Of a stretch of 10,105 nt of DNA, positions 1-6,085 are shown piece by piece. How positions within the stretch are numbered: position 1 is the stretch's first letter; the number at the start of each line of letters is the position of its first letter. The notes beneath the pieces are model-generated. The model was given only the letters and a program-made list of their open reading frames with translations, had not been told where the DNA came from and did no database searches. Position numbers and translations under genes: made by a program. Source of the DNA: an uncultured Eubacteriales bacterium (GTDB taxonomy: Bacteria > Bacillota > Clostridia > Oscillospirales > Oscillospiraceae). The DNA is taken from positions 1 through 10,105 of the forward strand of contig URXW01000047.1 of the NCBI GenBank assembly GCA_900551995.1, given 5' to 3'.

Positions 1-2
1 GC

Positions 3-1037
3 AAATTTTACGGAAACGGGCATACGATTTCCAATTTAGATTTTTCCGAAAACTACGGAAAAGCAGAGTATCCGTCTTTCGGATTCTTCAGTGAGATTTA
101 TGGTGCGGAAGTCTCTGGATTGACCGTTCAGGGAAAAGTTGATGTTTCTAATGCTAACTATACCCTTTTTGGTACGATTGCGGGCGTTGCAGCAGACAGC
201 AAAATTTCTGACTGCGTTTCGGATGTCTCGTTCACAGATACAGACAAATATATTAACGGTACCGTGGCACTGTGTGGCTACGCAATCAATAGCACGATTG
301 AATATTGCCAGAACAAAGGTAACTTTACAATAACAAAGGATACAACCCAATTTTGGATGGGCGGTATCGTAGGTCTTGCGGAAAACAGTACCGTACAGTA
401 TTGCGCCAATACGGGCGATATGACCTCTTGGACACCCCACACCGGCGGAATTGTTGGACAGCTGATTGGGAGCGCAAAGGTCATAAATTGTTATTCCACC
501 GGAAAAATGGTTCCTCTTGGCAATGGAACTACGGATTTCGGCGGCATTGCAGGCGCAGTTGGAGCTGGCACGGAAATCAGACATTGTTATTTCGCTGGTG
601 AAGTGGATTTATCCCAATATACTGCTACTACACCTTACAAGCGTTTGGGTGGTATTGCAGGCGGTGTTTCTTCTGATACACCGGCTTTTGAGAACAATTA
701 TTTCATTGAAACGGAAAATGTTTCCGCTTGCAGTAAGTATACGGAAGCTGGTACGGCAAAGACCCTTGCATATATGAAAACTGAGGATTTCTTTAATGAA
801 ATCACTGCTGCTGGCGGTAATTATCGATTTAATTCTAATGGCACACCGCTTCTGCCGGAGCACAAGTATCCGACGTTAGAGGAAACGCGCCGCACCTATC
901 ACAAGACCACGACCGCCACGGAGGACGAGGGAAAGATCAACGCACCCAAGACCTTCGATGCAGGCGTGGGAGTGTATGCCGTGAGTGCGGTGCTGTCTCT
1001 GACCGGGATGGTCTACGTGAGTAAGAAGAAATCTTGA
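3..1037 (+). CDS. GLUG-repeat cell-surface protein, 3' part only
   Basis: The reading frame is open from the left edge, so the start and any signal peptide lie outside the window; the TTG at 120 is inside the frame and is not the start. What is present is a run of about six imperfect repeats of the GLUG/beta-helix type: a glycine motif (GTIAG near 171, GGIVG at 360 and 444, GGIAG at 540 and 651) followed by a segment with a conserved cysteine or tyrosine and a short turn. This architecture is typical of secreted adhesin-like proteins of gut Firmicutes. After a polar, Thr/Glu-rich linker (about 870-940) comes PKTFDAG (945-965), a hydrophobic segment and a KKKS end, the layout of a wall or membrane anchor without a standard LPXTG. 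DNA before about 840 is clearly AT-richer than after it. Ligand or substrate cannot be told. Family assignment is fairly sure, role is inferred. Confidence 0.8.
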   Translation, partial: KFYGNGHTISNLDFSENYGKAEYPSFGFFSEIYGAEVSGLTVQGKVDVSNANYTLFGTIAGVAADSKISDCVSDVSFTDTDKYINGTVALCGYAINSTIEYCQNKGNFTITKDTTQFWMGGIVGLAENSTVQYCANTGDMTSWTPHTGGIVGQLIGSAKVINCYSTGKMVPLGNGTTDFGGIAGAVGAGTEIRHCYFAGEVDLSQYTATTPYKRLGGIAGGVSSDTPAFENNYFIETENVSACSKYTEAGTAKTLAYMKTEDFFNEITAAGGNYRFNSNGTPLLPEHKYPTLEETRRTYHKTTTATEDEGKINAPKTFDAGVGVYAVSAVLSLTGMVYVSKKKS

Positions 1038-1042
1038 GAGCA

Positions 1043-1076
1043 AAAAAAAGAAATCCCGAAAGGGATTTCTTTTTTT
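1043..1076. terminator. Bidirectional intrinsic terminator after the surface-protein gene
   Basis: Perfect 15-bp stem (1043-1057 with 1062-1076) closed by a GAAA tetraloop. The outer pairs are A runs facing T runs, so it ends in a U tract on either strand. It begins 6 nt after the surface-protein stop codon. Confidence 0.9.
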
Positions 1077-1090
1077 GTTGGGGGACGGAT

Positions 1091-1124
1091 TCCCGAGCCA
1101 GTGACTTCGGTCACTGGCTCGGAA
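1091..1124. repeat. REP-like palindrome with TTCG loop
   Basis: A 13-bp perfect stem (1093-1105 with 1110-1122), CCGAGCCAGTGAC on the left, is closed by a TTCG loop. Allowing one bulged C at the base, ATTC/GAAT extends the stem outward. No U tract follows, so it is not a terminator itself. It sits between two terminators and looks like a dispersed palindromic element; no second copy is present in this window, so the repeat label is inference. Confidence 0.5.
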
Positions 1125-1130
1125 TGACAG

Positions 1131-1165
1131 ATAAAAAGAGATCGGCTTCGCCGGTCTCTTTTTAT
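1131..1165. terminator. Bidirectional terminator, mainly for the minus-strand ATPase gene
   Basis: The stem pairs 1131-1146 with 1150-1165, with one T-G wobble and a TTC loop; the outer part is AAAAAGAGA/TCTCTTTTT. Read on the minus strand it starts 11 nt past the ATPase stop and ends in a run of T. Confidence 0.85.
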
Positions 1166-1175
1166 ACCTTTGGTG

Positions 1176-2348
1176 TCACCACTCCAGATTCTGCTCTGTC
1201 TCCTTGCTGAACACGTGCGCCACGTTGCCGCCGAAGATGAGGTTGACCTCGCTGCCCATGGGGAAGTGGGCGGCGTTGCCGTTGGTGGGCACGATGACCA
1301 CCACGTCATGGCCGTGGGTGGAGATGTGGAGGTGCACGGAGGAGCCCATCAGCTCGCTGACGTCCACGGTGCCCTTGACGCCGTCGGCGCAGAGCATGAT
1401 GTGGTCGGGGCGGACGCCCAGCACGATGTCCTGCTCCGGCACGTCCTTGGCGTGGAGCCGCGCCTGCTTCTCGTCGGAGAGCACCACGTTGAGCCCGTCG
1501 ATGGACACGGCGTACTTACCGTCGCCGTTTTTCACCAGCCGCGCATCGAAGAGGTTCATCTGGGGTGTGCCGATGAAGCCCGCCACGAACAGGTTGGCGG
1601 GGTGGTCAAAGACCTCCTGGGGCGTGCCGATCTGCTGGATGAAGCCGTCCTTCATAATGACGATGCGGTCACCCAGCGTCATCGCCTCCGTCTGGTCGTG
1701 GGTGACGTAGATAAACGTGGTGTTGATGCGCTGGCGCAGCTTGATGATCTCGGCGCGCATCTGGTTACGCAGCTTGGCGTCCAGATTGGACAGGGGCTCG
1801 TCCATAAGGAACACGGCGGGGTCGCGGACGATGGCGCGGCCGATCGCCACGCGCTGCCGCTGACCGCCGGAGAGTGCCTTGGGCTTGCGGTCGAGGTACT
1901 GGGTGATGTCCAGAATCTCAGCGGCCTCCCGCACCTTTCTGTCGATCTCGTCCTTGGGCAGCTTTTTCAGCTTCAGGGAGAACGCCATGTTCTCGTACAC
2001 GGTCATGTGGGGGTAGAGGGCGTAGTTCTGGAACACCATGGCGATGTCCCGATCCTTCGGCTCCACGTCGTTCATCAGCTTGTCGCCGATCCACAGCTCG
2101 CCGGCGGTGATGTCCTCCAGACCGGCGATCATCCGCAGGGTGGTGGACTTGCCGCAGCCGGAGGGCCCCACCAGCACGATGAACTCCCGGTCGGCGATCT
2201 CCAGCGAGAACTGCTGGACAGCCACCACGCCCTCGTCGGTGATCTGCAAATGGTTCTTCTTCTCCGGCTCCTCGCCCTTTTTGACCTTTTTCTTCTTCTC
2301 GGTGTTGGGGTAGATCTTCTTGATGTCCTTCAAAATCACCTTTGCCAT
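1176..2348 (-). CDS. msmK: Shared sugar-importer ABC ATPase, MsmK/UgpC (MalK) family
   Basis: 390 residues. It is the ATP-hydrolysing subunit of carbohydrate ABC importers, acting as a dimer on the inner face of the membrane. Walker A GPSGCGKST at 61-69, Q-loop Gln107, signature LSGGQ 159-163, Walker B VFLMDE 179-184 and H-loop His217 are all intact. The C-terminal third (from about 240) is the MalK-type OB-fold regulatory domain. Residues 15-41 are an extra lysine-rich stretch before the nucleotide-binding core, absent from the classical family as I recall it. No permease or binding-protein gene lies beside it, as expected for an ATPase that serves several importers, which is inference. I chose ATG 2348 because MAKVILKDIKKIYPN is the family N-terminus; the frame is open further upstream to 2555 but that sequence is non-homologous and runs into the promoter. 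Only a weak ribosome site precedes this ATG. UgpC is the other common name. Confidence 0.93.
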   Translation of the reverse strand: MAKVILKDIKKIYPNTEKKKKVKKGEEPEKKNHLQITDEGVVAVQQFSLEIADREFIVLVGPSGCGKSTTLRMIAGLEDITAGELWIGDKLMNDVEPKDRDIAMVFQNYALYPHMTVYENMAFSLKLKKLPKDEIDRKVREAAEILDITQYLDRKPKALSGGQRQRVAIGRAIVRDPAVFLMDEPLSNLDAKLRNQMRAEIIKLRQRINTTFIYVTHDQTEAMTLGDRIVIMKDGFIQQIGTPQEVFDHPANLFVAGFIGTPQMNLFDARLVKNGDGKYAVSIDGLNVVLSDEKQARLHAKDVPEQDIVLGVRPDHIMLCADGVKGTVDVSELMGSSVHLHISTHGHDVVVIVPTNGNAAHFPMGSEVNLIFGGNVAHVFSKETEQNLEW

Positions 2349-2461
2349 ACGTCTTGGCTGTAACCGTTCTGCCTCTGCAGGGAACGGTCTCGCACCGGGC
2401 GAAGCCCGTGGTGCCTTACGGCAAGTCTCCACATTGCCGCACCGCCAGCCACAGCGGTCAT
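2336..2461 (-). CDS. Possible small upstream ORF (leader peptide) of the ATPase gene
   Basis: A strong Shine-Dalgarno AAGGAGG lies at 2469-2463. An ORF with ATG at 2461, or more plausibly GTG at 2452 (10 nt from the SD), runs 38-41 codons and stops with TGA at 2338-2336, inside codons 4-5 of the ATPase gene in another frame. The peptide would be arginine-rich with no recognisable domain. Since the ATPase ATG lacks a good ribosome site, translation of this ORF could deliver ribosomes to it. It may equally be chance in GC-rich DNA. Confidence 0.3.
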   Translation of the reverse strand: MTAVAGGAAMWRLAVRHHGLRPVRDRSLQRQNGYSQDVWQR

Positions 2462-2520
2462 TCCTCCTTATCATTTGCCGCTGGGCGGCATAAAGTGGAG
2501 TGCCGCGCAGCGGTGGGAAT
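2349..2520 (-). promoter_or_regulatory. Structured 5' leader of the ATPase mRNA (candidate cis-regulatory RNA)
   Basis: In RNA order the leader can form these stems. A: 2502-2506 with 2485-2489, 12-nt loop. B, exclusive with A: 2485-2489 with 2477-2481. C: 2454-2458 with 2441-2445. D: 2434-2439 with 2419-2424, 9-nt loop. E: 2404-2414 with 2392-2400, two bases bulged. F: 2377-2388 with 2363-2372, two bases bulged. Loop A carries CUCCAC (2500-2495) and loop D carries GUGGAG (2432-2427), which are exactly complementary. A free AAGGAGG lies between B and C. I do not recognise a known riboswitch class. GC-rich sequence gives hairpins easily, so this is a candidate only. Confidence 0.45.
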
Positions 2521-2526
2521 ACTGGA

Positions 2527-2555
2527 AGTATAGCTGAAAACGTTCCCGGATTCAA
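2527..2555 (-). promoter_or_regulatory. Sigma-A promoter of the ATPase gene
   Basis: TTGAAT (2555-2550), 17-nt spacer, TATACT (2532-2527). Transcription would start near 2520. The -10 overlaps a short palindrome, ATACT-TCC-AGTAT (2531-2519), which could be an operator or the first stem of the RNA. Confidence 0.75.
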
Positions 2556-2576
2556 GTGCTTTTTGTGAAAAGTGCG

Positions 2577-2606
2577 AAAAAATTGCGCCCGCCGGACGGC
2601 GGGCGC
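2577..2606 (-). terminator. Terminator of the murC-deacylase operon
   Basis: On the minus strand a 9-bp all-GC stem (2606-2598 with 2593-2585, loop GTCC) is followed by AATTTTTT. It lies 14 nt past the deacylase stop and about 22 nt before the ATPase -35, so it insulates the two units. Confidence 0.92.
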
Positions 2607-2619
2607 GGGAGTCGGAGAT

Positions 2620-3159
2620 TTACAGCTCCACCACCGTGGGCACGTGACCGGTGTGGGGCAGCAGCTTTTCCAGCACGTCGGCGGTTTTCAGCTTCAGCGT
2701 ACTGGTGCAGATACAGGGGTGGCAGGAGAAGTACGGCGCGTCATAGACCTCCCGATCCATAAGCAGGCGCACCCGGTGTTCCCTGTCGTTGGCAAGACCC
2801 AGCACCGTGGCGGAGCCGGGATGGCATTGTAGCAGCTCCCACAGGGCGTCCTCCGGGGCGAAGCTCAGACGGGAGGAGTTGATCTGCGCGCTGAGATCCT
2901 TGGTGTGGAAGGGCTTTTCCGGGGGCATACACAGGAGATAGAAGGCGGTTTTCTGCCGGTTGCAGAGGAACAGGTTCTTGCACACGCTGACGCCCAGCAC
3001 TCTGCCGATGTCCGCGCATAGCTCCATGTTGAACGCCTCCTCGTGGCTGACCCGGTCATAGTCTATATGCAGACTGTCCAGCAGGTCGAAGGCAGCCGCC
3101 TCCTGGGGCGGCAGCACGCCCTCCGGGCGGCTGTTGCGGTATACGGGGGATATGGTCAT
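2620..3159 (-). CDS. Prolyl-tRNA deacylase-like editing protein (YbaK/PrdX family)
   Basis: 179 residues covering a whole YbaK/aminoacyl-tRNA deacylase domain, the free-standing form related to the editing insert of prolyl-tRNA synthetase. Family members hydrolyse mischarged tRNA such as Ala-tRNA(Pro). Typical family stretches are visible: GVSVCKNLFLCNRQK at 56-70 with the conserved Lys61, HPGSATVLGL at 113-122, and SCHPCICTSTLKL at 145-157 with His147. Its ATG overlaps the murC TGA by 4 nt (ATGA), so it is the second gene of a murC operon and probably translated by coupling. A terminator follows directly. The family is secure; the exact tRNA and amino acid are not readable from sequence, and Ala-Pro editing is the default inference. 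The murC pairing has no obvious functional logic. Confidence 0.88.
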   Translation of the reverse strand: MTISPVYRNSRPEGVLPPQEAAAFDLLDSLHIDYDRVSHEEAFNMELCADIGRVLGVSVCKNLFLCNRQKTAFYLLCMPPEKPFHTKDLSAQINSSRLSFAPEDALWELLQCHPGSATVLGLANDREHRVRLLMDREVYDAPYFSCHPCICTSTLKLKTADVLEKLLPHTGHVPTVVEL

Positions 3160-4550
3160 TTCGTTTCGCCTCGCTTCAGCAGCATTTCACCGGCGCGGTA
3201 GATGTCGCCCGCGCCCACGGTGATGATAAGGTCGCCGGGCTGCGCCAGCTTTTCCAGCTGATCCGCCACCTGCTCCAGCGTGGGGCAGTATACGGCGTGG
3301 GGGATCTGGGCGGCAAGATCCTTGGAGGAGATGCCCAGATCGTTTTTCTCCCGTGCGGCGTAGATCTCCGCCAGCACCACACGGTCAGCCTGCCGCAGCA
3401 CGCTGACGAAGTCGTCGAACAGCGCGGCGGTGCGGGTGTAGGTGTGGGGCTGGAACGCCAGTATCAGCCGCTCGTGGGGCAGGGAAGCGGCGGCGTTCAG
3501 CAGAGCCTGCACCTCGTCGGGATGGTGGGCGTAGTCGTCGTAGATCTCCGCGCCGCGGAAGGTGCCCTTGTGCTCGAAACGCCGTCCCGCGCCGGTGAAG
3601 GACGCCAGACCGGAGGTCACGGCGTCGCCGGGGATGCCCAGCACATAGGCGGCGGCGGCCGCCGCCAGCGCGTTGGAGATGTTGTGGCTGCCGGGGACGT
3701 GGAGCGACACGTGGGCGTAGACCACGCCGCCGATGACCACGTCGAAGTCGCCGTAGCCGTCGAAGAAGGACACGTTGTCGGCGTAGCAGTCCGCGCCGCG
3801 ATCCTTCACGCTGAAGGTGAACACCGGGTGGTCGAGACCCCGCACCGATTCCCGCGCCCCCTCGTCGTCGCTGTTGACGATGATGTAGCCCCGCTGGGGC
3901 ACCAGCGCGGCGAAGTCGTGGAAGGAGTGCTCAATGTCCGCCAGATCCTTGAAGAAGTCCAGATGGTCGGCGTGGACATTGAGGATCACCGCCACGGTGG
4001 GGAAGAAATTCAGGAAGGAGTTGCAGTATTCGCAGCTCTCCAGAATGATGGTGTCCCCCTTGCCCACCCGGTAGCCGGAGTGGAGCAGAGGCAGCGTGCC
4101 GCCGATCATCACCGTGGGGTCCGCCTGCGCCGCCATGAAGATATGAGTCGCCATGGACGTGGTGGTGGTCTTGCCGTGGGTGCCGGAGACGCACAGGGCG
4201 TTGCGGTAGCCCTGCATGATGGAACCCCACGCCTGCGCCCGCTCGTACACAGGGATACCGCGGGCGATGGCGCCGGCGATCTCCGGGTTGCTGTCGTGGA
4301 TGGCGGCGGTGCGGATCACCGCGTCGCAGTTTTTCAGATTCTCGGCGGAGTGCCCGACGGACACCTCGATGCCCACGGAGCGCAGGTGCTTCACGGTGTC
4401 GCTCTCGCTCATGTCCGAGCCCTGCACCGTCACGCCCATGCCCTGCAATACCTCCGCCAGCGCGCACATACTGACGCCGCCGATACCGGCAAGGTGTACG
4501 CGCTTGCCGGGTGCGATGTACTTATGAAAGTCCTCGATAGGATGGAACAT
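3156..4550 (-). CDS. murC: UDP-N-acetylmuramate--L-alanine ligase
   Basis: 464 residues, the usual MurC length. It adds L-alanine to UDP-MurNAc with ATP, the first peptide-forming step of cytoplasmic peptidoglycan precursor synthesis. Motifs in order: GIGGVSM at 22-28 (UDP-sugar binding), P-loop GTHGKTTT 123-130, ESCEY 171-175 with HADH 193-196 (metal and ATP region), PGSHNISN 286-293, GAGRRFE 320-326, DDYAHHP 338-344, FQPHTYTR 366-373 and GAGDIY 446-451. All three Mur-ligase domains are complete. DDYAHHP and the N-terminal GIGG separate it from MurD/E/F. I set the start at ATG 4550 because AAGGAGGT stands 7 nt upstream; the frame also opens at 4577 but that has no ribosome site. It is transcribed divergently from cca and shares its last 4 nt with the deacylase gene. 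Confidence 0.97.
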   Translation of the reverse strand: MFHPIEDFHKYIAPGKRVHLAGIGGVSMCALAEVLQGMGVTVQGSDMSESDTVKHLRSVGIEVSVGHSAENLKNCDAVIRTAAIHDSNPEIAGAIARGIPVYERAQAWGSIMQGYRNALCVSGTHGKTTTTSMATHIFMAAQADPTVMIGGTLPLLHSGYRVGKGDTIILESCEYCNSFLNFFPTVAVILNVHADHLDFFKDLADIEHSFHDFAALVPQRGYIIVNSDDEGARESVRGLDHPVFTFSVKDRGADCYADNVSFFDGYGDFDVVIGGVVYAHVSLHVPGSHNISNALAAAAAAYVLGIPGDAVTSGLASFTGAGRRFEHKGTFRGAEIYDDYAHHPDEVQALLNAAASLPHERLILAFQPHTYTRTAALFDDFVSVLRQADRVVLAEIYAAREKNDLGISSKDLAAQIPHAVYCPTLEQVADQLEKLAQPGDLIITVGAGDIYRAGEMLLKRGETK

Positions 4551-4563
4551 TGTCAATACCTCC

Positions 4564-4593
4564 TTGACAGGAGTCAAAAAATTACCGTATTAT
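4564..4593 (+). promoter_or_regulatory. Candidate promoter of cca
   Basis: Consensus TTGACA (4564-4569), 18-nt spacer, TATTAT (4588-4593); start near 4600 and a leader of about 80 nt. The TTGACA begins within the murC ribosome-site region on the opposite strand, and the -10 shares bases 4592-4593 with the murC -10. Confidence 0.6.
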
Positions 4594-4620
4594 TATAATA
4601 CGATTTCCCCGTCGGTGCAA
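4592..4620 (-). promoter_or_regulatory. Promoter of the murC operon
   Basis: TTGCAC (4620-4615), 17-nt spacer, consensus TATAAT (4597-4592). The start would be near 4585, giving a leader of about 35 nt. It overlaps the candidate cca promoter on the other strand. Confidence 0.75.
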
Positions 4621-4680
4621 CCGGCTTTTTTGCCGAAGTATGCGGGCGGGGCGCGAGAGCCGACGAAAGGGGGCGGGCGC

Positions 4681-5988
4681 ATGGTGCCGCAGCCGGTAAA
4701 ATACGTGCTGGAGACGCTGGAGCGGGCGGGGTTTGCCGCCTGCGCCGTGGGCGGCTGCGTCCGCGACACGCTGCTGGGGCGCGTGCCCTCCGACTGGGAC
4801 GTGACCACCGCCGCCCGGCCGGAGCAGGTGCTCGCCCTGTTCGGCGGCTACGCCATCCCCACGGGGCTGCGTCACGGCACCGTCACCGTCCGGGCGGAGG
4901 GAATGTCCCTTGAGGTCACCACCTTCCGCGCCGACGGCGCGTACACCGACCACCGCCGCCCGGACACGGTGACCTTTTCCGATGCGCTGGAGGACGACCT
5001 GTGCCGCCGGGATCTGACGGTGAACGCCATGGCGATGGACGTGCGGGGACACATCACCGACCTGTTCGGCGGGCGGGAGGATCTGCAAAACGGCATCCTG
5101 CGCTGTGTGGGCGACCCGGAACGCCGCTTCGAGGAGGACGCTCTGCGTATTCTGCGGACACTGCGGTTTGCCGCCGTGCTGGGCTTCGCCATCGAACCGG
5201 TCACCGCCGCTGCGCTGCGGAGAAAGGCGTCGCTGCTGACGTATATCGCCCCGGAGCGCGTTCTGTCGGAGCTGGATCGGCTCCTGTGCGGCGCGTTCGT
5301 CCTGCCGGTGCTGCTGGACTACCCGGACGTGCTGGGGGTGTGTCTCCCGGAGATCACGCCCTGCGTGGGCTTCGACCAGCGGAACCGCCACCATATCTAC
5401 GACGTGTGGGCGCACACCGCCCACGCGGTGGCAGCCGCCTCGGCGGACAAGACGCTGCGCTGGGCGATGCTGCTCCACGATCTCGGCAAGGTCGCCTGCT
5501 TCACCTGCGGTGAGGATGGCGTGGGGCATTTCTACGGGCACCCCAAGGCTTCGGCGGAACTGGCGGAGACCGTCTGCCGCCGGATGCGTATGGACAACCG
5601 CACCGCCCAGCGGGTGGCCGCGCTGGTGCGCTGGCACGACCGGGACATCCCCCGGACGGAGAAAGCCATCGCCCGCGCCGTGTCCCAGCTGGGGGAGGAC
5701 GCCTTCCGCCAGCTGCTGGAGGTCAAGCGGGCGGACAACGCCGCCCAAAGCCCCGATGACCGCCACCGGCTGGCGGACATCCGGCAGGCGGAGGATATTC
5801 TGGACGCACTGCTGACCAAGCAGCAGTGCTTTTCCCTGCGGGAGCTGGCAGTAAAGGGCGGCGACCTGACGGCTCTCGGGCTCCGCGGCAAAGCGGTGGG
5901 CGACACGCTGCAATTCCTCCTGAACGCCGTTCTGGACGGCGCACCCAACGACAGGGAGACGCTGCTGGGAATGGTGGGGAGACGGTGA
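4681..5988 (+). CDS. cca: CCA tRNA nucleotidyltransferase with HD domain
   Basis: 435 residues. It builds or repairs the 3' CCA end of tRNAs from CTP and ATP without a nucleic-acid template. Class II polymerase-beta-type head: GGCVRD at 24-29, catalytic DWD at 38-40, the RRDLTVNAM motif at 109-117 and the template-like EEDALRILRTLRFA stretch at 151-164. From about 235 to 350 lies an HD phosphohydrolase domain (His266-Asp267 in LLHDLGK). The start at ATG 4681 is preceded by AAAGGGGGC about 7 nt away; the frame extends upstream to 4564 but that part covers the promoter and is not family-like. It lies just before a cluster of five tRNA genes, all already encoding CCA, so here repair of damaged ends is the likelier main job. 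Some relatives split A- and C-adding between two proteins; a single full-function enzyme is assumed. Confidence 0.95.
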   Translation: MVPQPVKYVLETLERAGFAACAVGGCVRDTLLGRVPSDWDVTTAARPEQVLALFGGYAIPTGLRHGTVTVRAEGMSLEVTTFRADGAYTDHRRPDTVTFSDALEDDLCRRDLTVNAMAMDVRGHITDLFGGREDLQNGILRCVGDPERRFEEDALRILRTLRFAAVLGFAIEPVTAAALRRKASLLTYIAPERVLSELDRLLCGAFVLPVLLDYPDVLGVCLPEITPCVGFDQRNRHHIYDVWAHTAHAVAAASADKTLRWAMLLHDLGKVACFTCGEDGVGHFYGHPKASAELAETVCRRMRMDNRTAQRVAALVRWHDRDIPRTEKAIARAVSQLGEDAFRQLLEVKRADNAAQSPDDRHRLADIRQAEDILDALLTKQQCFSLRELAVKGGDLTALGLRGKAVGDTLQFLLNAVLDGAPNDRETLLGMVGRR

Positions 5989-6009
5989 GCGTCTGCCATA
6001 AAGCAAAGC

Positions 6010-6043
6010 CACGGGGTCACCCCATTGAGAGGTTGACCCCGTG
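6010..6043. repeat. Inverted repeat after cca
   Basis: Arms CACGGGGTCA (6010-6019) and its exact complement (6034-6043) surround a 14-nt loop. There is no T run after it on either strand, so it is a poor terminator. The surrounding non-coding stretch 5989-6085 holds nothing else I can name; it may be part of a dispersed element. Confidence 0.45.
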
Positions 6044-6085
6044 AGGGGATTAAAATTCGACCCGTCCTTGCGAAGCAAAATCGCT

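Noticed and set aside
1170..2363. Long plus-strand ORF opposite the sugar ATPase gene
   Set aside because: It mirrors the ATPase gene, is rich in Val, Leu, His and Gly as expected of an antisense GC-rich frame, and has no domain or ribosome site.
2349..2520. Known riboswitch (cobalamin, TPP, SAM, FMN, glycine, T-box) in the ATPase leader
   Set aside because: I looked for the signature core sequences of these classes and found none; also no intrinsic terminator lies in the leader.
2349..2555. N-terminal extension of the ATPase to an ATG at 2555
   Set aside because: It would cover the promoter -10 and -35 and adds about 69 non-family residues; the family N-terminus starts at 2348.
4551..4577. 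MurC start at 4577
   Set aside because: No ribosome site before it, while AAGGAGGT is well spaced for ATG 4550, and it lies in the spacer shared with the cca promoter.
3297..4598. 433-codon plus-strand ORF opposite murC
   Set aside because: A shadow of GC-biased codons in murC; low-complexity Val/Gly/Asp/His content and no family motif.
4582..6078. 498-codon minus-strand ORF opposite cca
   Set aside because: Antisense to a complete cca gene, Arg/Gln/His-rich with no motif, and its 5' part spans non-coding repeats.
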